Shown here in pieces: positions 57,632-64,000 of a stretch of DNA of 64,000 bases. Under the pieces are notes generated by a model that worked only from the letters and a program-made list of their open reading frames with translations, was not told where the DNA came from and searched no databases. The stretch covers positions 43,976 to 107,975 of the forward strand of contig NZ_JADYVD010000022.1 in assembly GCF_020193575.1 (NCBI RefSeq), in the 5' to 3' direction. Position numbers and translations under genes: made by a program. Source of the DNA: Ensifer sp. IC4062 (GTDB taxonomy: Bacteria; Pseudomonadota; Alphaproteobacteria; Rhizobiales; Rhizobiaceae). Every line of letters starts with the position of its first letter. Position 1 is the stretch's first letter.

Positions 57632-58009
57632 GCCGGCGACTTCCTCATGGGAAAGCGAGTGCAGGAGGCCCGTGGAGGCAGCAACCGCGGCATTCTCAGG
57701 GTTGCGGCCGGTGGCAAAGGCGTTCGGCTGCGGACTGTCGATGACATAGACACGCGGCATCGGCAAACCGGCATTCTGCGCCAGATCCCGGACGATTCCG
57801 TAATATTCTGGCGCGGTGCGTTCATCCACCTCCTGGGCGCGGTACATCCTTAAGACCATGCGATCGGAATTCCAGTAGGAGAAGAAGTTCATGCCGGCGG
57901 CCACGACCAGGGCGATCATCATGCCGCCACGGCCGCCGATGGCGTAGCCGACGGCCATGAAGAGAACGGTCATAACGGCAAGCAGCATTGCGGTGCGCAT
58001 GAGGTTCAT
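57632..58009 (-). pseudogene. Truncated duplicate of htpX (codons 1-126)
   Basis: The duplicated unit supplies an ATG at 58009 and htpX codons 1-126, ending at HEEVAG before the zinc motif. The frame then runs through 39 codons of former 5'-untranslated sequence into the intact htpX start. By itself the fragment has the membrane helices but no active site. Confidence 0.85.
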
Positions 58010-58195
58010 GGAAGAGCTCCAGGCATATCCGTGTCGTTCAGCGATTGCATGAAAAGTGTTTGCAGCCGCTTTCGTTCCGTCCAGCTCGCCCGAACGTTTC
58101 ACGTGAATCAGGGTTTCCGTTCGAATGCCGGCGCCTTATATGATGGGGATAAATCTTCCGCTCTTCAATATCGTTACGGAAAGCCGGACCGCCTG

Positions 58196-58396
58196 ATGCA
58201 GAACGACAACGACAATGCGCCCGATCGCCCCAAACGCCCGCTGCCGGCGGCCGCGCAGCGCGCGCTGAAGGAAGCAGAGGAGAGACGGCGGGCGGCGGAA
58301 CCACAAGTCATGCCGACCGAGCTTGGTGGTCGCGGAGGCCTCGATCCGGCCCGCTTCGGCGATTGGGAGATCAAGGGCCGGGCGATCGATTTTTGA
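58196..58396 (+). CDS. DUF1674 / SDHAF4-like succinate dehydrogenase assembly protein
   Basis: 66 residues from ATG 58196. The C-terminal GGRGGLDPARFGDWEIKGRA followed by IDF is the hallmark of DUF1674, the family of mitochondrial SDHAF4, which helps load FAD-containing SdhA. The N-terminal half is Pro/Arg/Glu-rich and probably disordered. Divergent from htpX; the duplication ends 70 bp before its start, so its promoter region is next to the duplicated htpX leader. Confidence 0.9.
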   Translation: MQNDNDNAPDRPKRPLPAAAQRALKEAEERRRAAEPQVMPTELGGRGGLDPARFGDWEIKGRAIDF

Positions 58397-58646
58397 GACG
58401 CAGGCCGGTTCAAAGGCTCGTTTCGACAGCGAATCGAGCACGGTCGTCGGTGACGATGGCCGGCCACTAAGCACGGAGTCGACGCCGGCGCAGCGCCGAA
58501 CCGTCCTCCCAACCACATCGGAATCCGGCTCAGTAAACGTTAAGGCCAAGCCCAGGCCACTGACAAAAGTCATCAGACATTCGATCCAGCCCGCTCGACC
58601 TTCGCGGAGCGAGTCTCCGACCTTCATCCTAGCCGGCCGCCTTGTA

Positions 58647-58671
58647 CATCGGGCCGCCACGCGGCCCGATG
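58647..58671 (-). terminator. Hairpin downstream of acsA
   Basis: Perfect 11-bp arms CATCGGGCCGC / GCGGCCCGATG with a 3-base loop, 18 bp beyond the acsA stop. No U-run on the minus strand. The rest of 58397-58646 shows no gene. Confidence 0.6.
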
Positions 58672-58689
58672 CATTTTCGTGAGCTTGTC

Positions 58690-60639
58690 TCACGTCCGAT
58701 TCTGGCGATTGGCGATCAGATCGTCGACCACCGCGGGATCGGCAAGCGTCGAAGTGTCGCCCAGAGAACCAAAGTCGTCCTCGGCGATCTTGCGGAGAAT
58801 GCGGCGCATGATCTTGCCGGATCGCGTCTTGGGCAGGCCGGGCGCGAACTGGATCTTGTCCGGCGTGGCGATCGGCCCGATCTCCGAGCGGACATGCTTG
58901 ACGAGGGCCTGGCGAAGCTCGTCGCTGCCGACCTCGCCCGCCATCAGCGAAACATAGCAATAGATGCCCTGTCCCTTGATCGGATGCGGATATCCGACCA
59001 CGGCCGCCTCGGAAACGAGGTGGTGCGAGACAAGCGCCGATTCGACCTCCGCCGTGCCGAGCCTGTGGCCGGAGACGTTCAAGACGTCGTCGACGCGACC
59101 GGTGATCCAGTAATATCCGTCCTCGTCGCGGCGGCAGCCGTCGCCGGTGAAGTATTTGCCCTTGTAGGTGGAGAAATAGGTCTGGACGAAGCGCTCGTGA
59201 TCGCCATAGACGGTGCGCATCTGTCCCGGCCAGCTATCAACGATGCAGAGATTGCCGTCGGCCGGACCCTCGACCACGTTGCCCTCGCTGTCGACGATCT
59301 GCGGCTGGACACCGAAGAAGGGTCGCGTCGCCGAGCCGGGCTTGAGATCCGTGGCCCCCGGCAGCGGCGTGATGAGAATGCCGCCGGTCTCCGTCTGCCA
59401 CCAGGTGTCGACGATGGGCGAGCGCTCTTCGCCGACGACGTGGTAGTACCACTCCCAGGCTTCCGGATTGATCGGTTCACCAACGGTTCCGAGCAGGCGC
59501 AACGAGGAGCGGGAGGAGCGCTTGACGAAATCGTCGCCGGCGCCCATCAGCGAGCGGATCGCGGTCGGCGCCGTGTAGAAGATGTTGACTTTGTGCTTGT
59601 CCACCACTTCCCAGAACCGGCCCGCATCCGGGAAGTTCGGCACACCCTCGAACATCAGCGTCGTCGCGGCATTGGCGAGCGGTCCGTAGACAATATAGGA
59701 GTGCCCCGTCACCCAGCCGACATCCGCCGTGCACCAGTAGATATCTCCGTTCTGGTAGTCGAACACATACTGATGTGTCATCGAAGCGTAGACGAGATAA
59801 CCGCCCGTGGTGTGCAGCACGCCCTTCGGCTTGCCGGTCGAGCCGGAGGTGTAGAGGATGAACAGCGGGTCTTCGGCGTTCATCTTCTCCGGCGGGCAGT
59901 CCGGCTCGACGGTCGCCGTTTCCTGATGGTACCAGAGGTCGCGTCCCGGCGCCCAACCGACCTTGCCGCCGGTACGGCGCACGACCAGGACCTTGTTGAC
60001 CATGACGTGCTGTTTGGCGGCGATGTCGATCGCCGTATCGGTATTTTCCTTGAGCGGCACGGGCTTGCCGCCGCGAACACCCTCGTCGCAGGTGATGACA
60101 AATGTGGACTCGCAGTCGACGATGCGTCCGGCCAGCGCCTCGGGCGAGAAGCCGCCGAAAACGACCGAGTGGATGGCGCCGACTCGCGCGCAGGCGAGCA
60201 TCGCATAGGCCGCTTCCGGGATCATCGGCATGTAGATGGTGACGCGATCACCCTTCTTCACGCCGTGCTTCTTCAGCACGTTGGCAAGCCGGCAAACCTT
60301 GTCGTAGAGCTCGTTATAGGTGATCTTCTTGTCGAGGTAAGGATTGTCTCCTTCCCAGATGATCGCCGTCTTGTCGCCATGCGTCTTGAGGTGCCGGTCG
60401 ATACAGTTATAGGAGACGTTCGTCAGCCCGCCTTCGAACCACTTGATCGAAACATCGCCCTCGAAGGACGTGTTCTTGACCTTGGTGTAGGGTTCGAACC
60501 ATTCGATCCGCTTGCCGTGCTTGCCCCAGAACCCCTCCGGATCGGCAATGCTCTCCTCATACCATTTCAGATAGGTCGCGTTGTCGAGCAGCGTGCGGTT
60601 CTTGGCGGCCTCCAGGACCGGATAGGTCTTGACGTCCAT
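58690..60639 (-). CDS. acsA: Acetyl-CoA synthetase
   Basis: 649 residues; ATG 60639 after GGGAGGA. AMP-forming activation of acetate to acetyl-CoA. P-loop-like [12 protein letters not shown] near 264-275, [10 protein letters not shown] near 413-422, the hinge region [19 protein letters not shown], and [11 protein letters not shown] near 604-614 with the acetylation-controlled catalytic Lys. Length is standard. Monocistronic by spacing. Confidence 0.97.
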   Translation of the reverse strand: MDVKTYPVLEAAKNRTLLDNATYLKWYEESIADPEGFWGKHGKRIEWFEPYTKVKNTSFEGDVSIKWFEGGLTNVSYNCIDRHLKTHGDKTAIIWEGDNPYLDKKITYNELYDKVCRLANVLKKHGVKKGDRVTIYMPMIPEAAYAMLACARVGAIHSVVFGGFSPEALAGRIVDCESTFVITCDEGVRGGKPVPLKENTDTAIDIAAKQHVMVNKVLVVRRTGGKVGWAPGRDLWYHQETATVEPDCPPEKMNAEDPLFILYTSGSTGKPKGVLHTTGGYLVYASMTHQYVFDYQNGDIYWCTADVGWVTGHSYIVYGPLANAATTLMFEGVPNFPDAGRFWEVVDKHKVNIFYTAPTAIRSLMGAGDDFVKRSSRSSLRLLGTVGEPINPEAWEWYYHVVGEERSPIVDTWWQTETGGILITPLPGATDLKPGSATRPFFGVQPQIVDSEGNVVEGPADGNLCIVDSWPGQMRTVYGDHERFVQTYFSTYKGKYFTGDGCRRDEDGYYWITGRVDDVLNVSGHRLGTAEVESALVSHHLVSEAAVVGYPHPIKGQGIYCYVSLMAGEVGSDELRQALVKHVRSEIGPIATPDKIQFAPGLPKTRSGKIMRRILRKIAEDDFGSLGDTSTLADPAVVDDLIANRQNRT

Positions 60640-60698
60640 ATTTTTCCTCCCTGCGCATTTCTATCTGGATCGCGGCGGCTTGGCTCGCATCGACGCAA

Positions 60699-60749
60699 GT
60701 CATGACCGTGATCGTTCCAAAGTTGGAGCGGGACGCGAGCGGAAGCAGC
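60699..60749 (-). repeat. RIME-like repeat fragment
   Basis: On the minus strand GCTTCCGCTCGCGTCCCGCTC, then AACTTTGGAACGATCACG; resembles the CCCGCTCTGACG tail seen at 33110. Degenerate. Confidence 0.35.
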
Positions 60750-60765
60750 GCGCAATCGCTCTCCG

Positions 60766-60871
60766 CATGTTTCCCTTAATCGGAGCCGATCCAAGAATAA
60801 AAACATGCGGCAATCCAAGGTGCTACAGCGACCTTCGCGAAGTCTGGCAAGACGCGCGGCGCTGCAGGGCG
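60766..60871 (+). repeat. Dispersed intergenic repeat, copy C
   Basis: CTTAATCGGAGCCGATCC, AATAAAAACATGCGGCAATC, GTGCTACAGCGACCTTCGCG, then AAGACGCGCGGCGCTGCAGG as the inverted arm. It is the best-preserved copy; the 3' half would fold into a hairpin of about 15 pairs. The remainder of 60640-61060 holds the promoters of acsA and trcR but no recognisable gene. Confidence 0.72.
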
Positions 60872-61060
60872 GCACTCCCACCACCCCATGAGAACGATTC
60901 ATAGCAGGTCGCCTCCTGTCCGCAATTAGACAAAAGCACATTTGGAAGTGAAGAATTGCAATTTCGAGACAAGGACGGTATAGAACGCCCAATTCCCGGA
61001 AATCAGTGGTAGAATCCACGGCCCGCGACACCGGCGCGGACGGACAAAAGGACTATATCC

Positions 61061-61759
61061 ATGGCTCAGCAACTGCTTATGCCCAAGGCAACCGCCGTCT
61101 GGCTCGTTGACAACACAGCGCTGTCGTTCGACCAGATCGCGCAGTTCTGTAAGCTGCACCCGCTCGAAGTGAAGGCAATTGCCGACGGTGAATCGGCACA
61201 GGGCATCAAGGGCCTCGATCCGATCGCCACCGGTCAGCTCTCTCGCGACGAGATCGCGCGCGGCGAAGCAAACCCGAACCATAAGCTCAAGCTCTCCGAA
61301 CCGAAGGTTCGCGTTCCGGACTCCAAGCGTAAGGGACCGCGCTACACACCCGTCTCCAAGCGCCAGGACCGTCCGAACGCCATCCTCTGGCTGGTGCGCA
61401 ACCATCCCGAGCTGAAGGACGCGCAGATTTCGCGGCTAGTCGGCACGACGAAGACGACGATCGAGCAGATTCGCGAGCGCACCCATTGGAACTCGGCCAA
61501 CCTGACGCCGATGGATCCGGTGACGCTTGGCCTCTGCTCACAAATCGATCTCGATCTGGAAGTCGAACGCGCCGCCAAGGGCCGCCCCCTGCCGACCGCC
61601 GCCGAGGCCGGTGCGACGCTGGAGGCAGCGCAGGAGACCGAGAAGCTCGGCTATAACTTCGACCGCGAAGAAGAGAAGGAAATCGACGCCGACGCGGTCT
61701 TCGCTAAGCTGAAGTCGCTGAAGTCGGATCGCAAGGACGACGAAGACGACGACTATTGA
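61061..61759 (+). CDS. trcR: Cell-cycle transcriptional regulator TrcR (DUF1013)
   Basis: 232 residues. The alphaproteobacterial DUF1013 protein: AQQLLMPKATAVWLVDNTAL and SFDQIAQFCKLHPLEVKAIA at the N-terminus (helix-turn-helix-like), RQDRPNAILWLVRNHPELKD and QISRLVGTTKTTIEQIRER (second helix-turn-helix-like element) in the middle, and an acidic C-terminal tail ending DDEDDDY. Recognised as the TrcR regulator, thought to work with the housekeeping RNA polymerase. Single gene with a strong terminator. Confidence 0.9.
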   Translation: MAQQLLMPKATAVWLVDNTALSFDQIAQFCKLHPLEVKAIADGESAQGIKGLDPIATGQLSRDEIARGEANPNHKLKLSEPKVRVPDSKRKGPRYTPVSKRQDRPNAILWLVRNHPELKDAQISRLVGTTKTTIEQIRERTHWNSANLTPMDPVTLGLCSQIDLDLEVERAAKGRPLPTAAEAGATLEAAQETEKLGYNFDREEEKEIDADAVFAKLKSLKSDRKDDEDDDY

Positions 61760-61784
61760 TCGTTCGTCGATAACCGAAATGGGC

Positions 61785-61814
61785 AAAACCCGGATCTCGC
61801 GATCCGGGTTTTTT
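61785..61814. terminator. Terminator between trcR and the ectC-like gene
   Basis: Twelve-pair stem AAAACCCGGATC / GATCCGGGTTTT with a TCGC loop and U-run on the plus strand; the A-run on the left also gives U residues for transcripts from the convergent gene. Confidence 0.93.
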
Positions 61815-61823
61815 GTTGCCCGC

Positions 61824-62210
61824 TCAGTAGGCCGAACCTGACGGGTCGTTGAGATTGTGTCGTTCGGTTCCCTTGAGCGGCGGATTGAAGATGCTGACGA
61901 GGATCAGGTCTTCGCCGCGGCCGCCGCGCAAGTAGTGCTTGTCGTGCTGGTCGAGCACATAGATGTCGCCCTTACGGATCGGGAAGACGTTGCCCTGCAT
62001 GTCCTCGACCTCACCTTCGCCGGCGATGCAATAACAGGCTTCGAGATGATTGCGGTATTCAAGTAGCGAAACCGTATTGGCGCGCACCACCGTGTGGCAG
62101 ACGGTAAATCCCATGCCGTCCTCTTGCGTCAGGAGCCGATGGCTCGTACCGCTTCCCCATTCGACGAAATAATCTGTGGCTTCGACATCCTTCAGGCTGC
62201 GCACGAACAT
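61824..62210 (-). CDS. ectC: Solitary ectoine synthase-like cupin (EctC family)
   Basis: 128 residues, the length of EctC. Family motifs throughout: [70 protein letters not shown] and [15 protein letters not shown]. The proposed iron ligands of EctC, Glu57, Tyr84 and His92, are present. There is no ectA, ectB or ask_ect beside it, so it cannot make ectoine from aspartate semialdehyde by itself; it may act on an imported precursor or a related gamma-amino acid, or have a new role. Divergent from a LysR gene with 138 bp between. Confidence 0.85.
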   Translation of the reverse strand: MFVRSLKDVEATDYFVEWGSGTSHRLLTQEDGMGFTVCHTVVRANTVSLLEYRNHLEACYCIAGEGEVEDMQGNVFPIRKGDIYVLDQHDKHYLRGGRGEDLILVSIFNPPLKGTERHNLNDPSGSAY

Positions 62211-62348
62211 GCGACTCTCCTACTGTGAGAAAATTTGACAAATGCCGCGATGCGAACTCAGATCGGATCGCAGTGATCTCTTTATTTGCTGGCCTCACCT
62301 TTTGCGCAAATGACGATTCCTCACCGGATCGTTGAGGAGAATTTACAT

Positions 62349-63224
62349 ATGATGCCACCACTCGGCGCGCTCAGAGTTTTCGAAGCCGCAGCACGCTTGG
62401 CGAGCTTTTCGCGCGCGGCCGACGAACTGCATGTGACGCATGCGGCGGTCAGCCACCAAATCCGGCAACTGGAGGAATGGTTCGGGCGTCCGCTGTTCCT
62501 GCGGGAGAAACGCGGCGTCCGCGTGGTGCCGGAAGCCGAAAGGCTGGCCGAAATCCTGTCGGTCAGTTTCGAACGGGTTTCGGCCGAAGCCGAGGCATTG
62601 AAACAGAGAACGAAATCCGAGATCACCGTTGCGTGCATTCCTTCGATCGCAACGCGCTGGCTAATCCCGGCGCTGGGCGATTTCCTTGCCGCCAATGCCG
62701 ACATTACAGTGAAGGTGGTTTACGCCTCGGCCGCACAGCGCCTGCGCGAAATAGGTTGCGATGTCCTGATCACGCTTGGCGCCGACACTTCGGATGGTGT
62801 CGCTTGCGAGCGGCTCTTTTCGCGCGTCAACCGACCGATCGCCAGTCCGCGCTACCTCGAACGCAAGGGCAGCATCGCCACGCCCGACCAGATCGCTGCG
62901 GCAGACCTGCTCCATGACGAGACGACAAGACACTGGCAGCATTGGCTTACCAAAGCCGGCCTCTCGCTCCCTAAGTCGCTTGGCGGACCGGTCTTCCAGG
63001 ACTTTAACCTGTTGGCAACAGCCGCCATCGCCGGTCACGGCGTGGCGCTTTGCCCGGTCGAAGTATGCCGGCGGGAAATCGAAAACGGCGACCTGATCGT
63101 GCTCTCCGACATCGCCGTCTTGGAGCAGGAGAGCTATTTCCTCATCAGCAAGATCTCGCGGCAGAAGGCAGTTTCAGCCTTCTGCGCGTGGTTCAAGGAG
63201 GTCGTCAACCCGGTGGCGGGATGA
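62349..63224 (+). CDS. LysR-family regulator (GcvA-like) divergent from ectC
   Basis: 291 residues from ATG 62349 (GAGGAGA upstream; second ATG at 62352). Winged helix-turn-helix FEAAARLASFSRAADELHVT with AAVSHQIRQLEEWFGRPLFL, then a GcvA-type effector domain (CIPSIATRWLIPALGDFL; GHGVALCPVEVCRREIENG). Probably controls the divergent EctC-like gene. Its stop is 7 bp from the convergent prpE stop. Confidence 0.92.
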   Translation: MMPPLGALRVFEAAARLASFSRAADELHVTHAAVSHQIRQLEEWFGRPLFLREKRGVRVVPEAERLAEILSVSFERVSAEAEALKQRTKSEITVACIPSIATRWLIPALGDFLAANADITVKVVYASAAQRLREIGCDVLITLGADTSDGVACERLFSRVNRPIASPRYLERKGSIATPDQIAAADLLHDETTRHWQHWLTKAGLSLPKSLGGPVFQDFNLLATAAIAGHGVALCPVEVCRREIENGDLIVLSDIAVLEQESYFLISKISRQKAVSAFCAWFKEVVNPVAG

Positions 63225-63231
63225 AGCTCGC

Positions 63232-64000
63232 TTACAGCCCGATACCCTTCGCATGCAGCGCTTCGGTAATCTCGTCGAGGATCGCCGGGTCGTCGATTGT
63301 CGCCGGCATCTTCCAGGGCTGACGGTCGGCAATCTTCTGGATCGTCGCCCGGAGGATCTTGCCGGAACGCGTCTTCGGCAAACGCTTGACGCAGATCGCC
63401 ATCCGGAAGGCGGCAACAGGTCCGATCCGCTCGCGCACGAGCATGATGACTTCCCTTTCAATTTCCGACGTTTCACGGGAAACATTGGAATTGATAACCA
63501 GGAAGCCCGCCGGGATCTGCCCCTTCAGCGAATCGGCGATGCCGATCACCGCGCATTCCGCCACATCAGGATGGCTGGCGCAGACTTCCTCCATCGCGCC
63601 GGTCGACAGCCGGTGGCCGGCGACGTTGATGATGTCGTCGGTACGAGCCATGATGAAGATATAGCCGTCGTCATCGACATAGCCGGCATCCGCCGTCTTG
63701 TAGAAACCGGGATACTCGTCGAGATAGGCCGCGTGGAAGCGATCATCGGCGTTCCACAGCGTCGGCAGGCAGCCGGGCGGGAGCGGCAGCTTGACCACCA
63801 CATTGCCCAGCGTGCCTGGCCCCACCGGATGCCCGGCGTCATCCAGCACCCGAACGTCGTAGCCGGGCAGGGGAACAGCCGGGGAGCCGTATTTTACCGG
63901 CAGCAGCCCCAGACCCATAGGATTGCCGGCGACAGGCCATCCCGTCTCCGTTTGCCACCAGTGATCGATAACGGGAACGCCCAGCGCCCGCTCAGCCCAT
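63232..64000 (-). CDS. prpE: Propionyl-CoA synthetase PrpE (5' part outside window)
   Basis: C-terminal 255 residues of an AMP-forming acyl-CoA synthetase; the frame is open to the right edge (WAERALGVPVIDHWWQTETG). Compared with the acsA product it has GWPVAGNPMGLGLLPVKYGS, DAGYVDDDGYIFIMARTDDI, INVAGHRLSTGAMEEV and [14 protein letters not shown], a pattern typical of the PrpE branch. Activates propionate to propionyl-CoA. A parS-like 16-mer (63469-63484, two mismatches) lies inside the coding sequence and is probably chance. Confidence 0.9.
   Translation of the reverse strand, partial: WAERALGVPVIDHWWQTETGWPVAGNPMGLGLLPVKYGSPAVPLPGYDVRVLDDAGHPVGPGTLGNVVVKLPLPPGCLPTLWNADDRFHAAYLDEYPGFYKTADAGYVDDDGYIFIMARTDDIINVAGHRLSTGAMEEVCASHPDVAECAVIGIADSLKGQIPAGFLVINSNVSRETSEIEREVIMLVRERIGPVAAFRMAICVKRLPKTRSGKILRATIQKIADRQPWKMPATIDDPAILDEITEALHAKGIGL

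Larger units (their letters stand above)
57137..58126. repeat. 495-bp direct tandem duplication over the htpX 5' half and promoter
   Basis: Unit 1 is 57137-57631 and unit 2 is 57632-58126; they appear identical base for base. GCCGGCG occurs at both unit starts and again at 58127, i.e. 7-bp microhomology at the junctions. 495 is 165 codons, so the htpX frame passes straight through. Confidence 0.95.

Noticed and set aside
58010..58102. Further N-terminal extension of the htpX fusion frame
   Set aside because: Those codons are the translated former upstream region (identical to the linker in the fusion), with no ribosome site; the ATG at 58009 corresponds to the native htpX start.
58642..60705. 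687-codon open frame opposite acsA
   Set aside because: Antisense to acsA, which has all expected motifs; no recognisable domain.
63469..63484. parS-like sequence inside prpE as a true ParB site
   Set aside because: Two mismatches, one in the central CACGTG, and located in coding sequence; most likely chance. Mentioned only with the others.

Overview
The window is a 64 kb piece of a GC-rich alphaproteobacterial chromosome. Gene content and order point to Sinorhizobium (Ensifer), close to S. meliloti or S. medicae. The grounds are the cyclic beta-1,2-glucan synthase NdvB, AatB-type aminotransferase, 1.6-kDa-residue-class NAD glutamate dehydrogenase, leuB, asd, the neighbours purH / heparinase-like / rsmB / htpX, the cell-cycle regulator TrcR, and RIME-like intergenic repeats. 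No rRNA, tRNA, CRISPR, prophage or insertion sequence was seen.

Layout. 1-4731: ndvB, running off the left edge, with a LysR gene upstream. 6097-11828: a four-gene operon (HglS, D-2-hydroxyglutarate dehydrogenase, ALDH7/AmaB, AatB) that reads as the lower half of lysine/pipecolate/2-aminoadipate catabolism to 2-oxoglutarate. 11875-13905: cupin-XRE regulator divergent from an omega-amino-acid:pyruvate aminotransferase. 13928-14239: an orphan Imm45-like gene. 14337-25538: a LacI-controlled CUT1 ABC importer followed by two GMC flavoenzymes, an SDR and a glycerate kinase. 25645-33072: a second LacI regulon with palindromic operators on both sides (Gfo/Idh/MocA oxidoreductase, CoA-transferase, enoyl-CoA hydratase, ALDH, and divergent DUF993 aldolase-like protein); its substrate is unknown. 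33181-44639: housekeeping and transport genes (dcp, LysE, leuB, PAP2 phosphatase, MHS transporter, asd, lytic transglycosylase, carbonic anhydrase, pdxY). 44922-49709: NAD glutamate dehydrogenase. 49832-64000: UMF1 transporter, purH, heparinase-like, rsmB, htpX, SDHAF4-like, acsA, trcR, a lone ectoine-synthase-like cupin with divergent LysR, and prpE running off the right edge.

How the genes work together. Much of the accessory content is catabolic. The lysine-type operon delivers 2-oxoglutarate, and glutamate dehydrogenase, acetyl-CoA synthetase and propionyl-CoA synthetase (in separate units) feed the same central pool. The two LacI systems look like independent carbon-source modules whose operators share an AACGTT core.

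The most unusual observations are: a 495-bp in-frame tandem duplication of the 5' half of htpX; an exact 30-bp in-frame tandem duplication inside aatB; a Thr/Lys-rich 39-codon leader ORF upstream of asd; the LacI/DUF993 regulon of unknown substrate; and a solitary EctC homologue. The two duplications are each exact and each a multiple of three, so they are either recent events or assembly artefacts.
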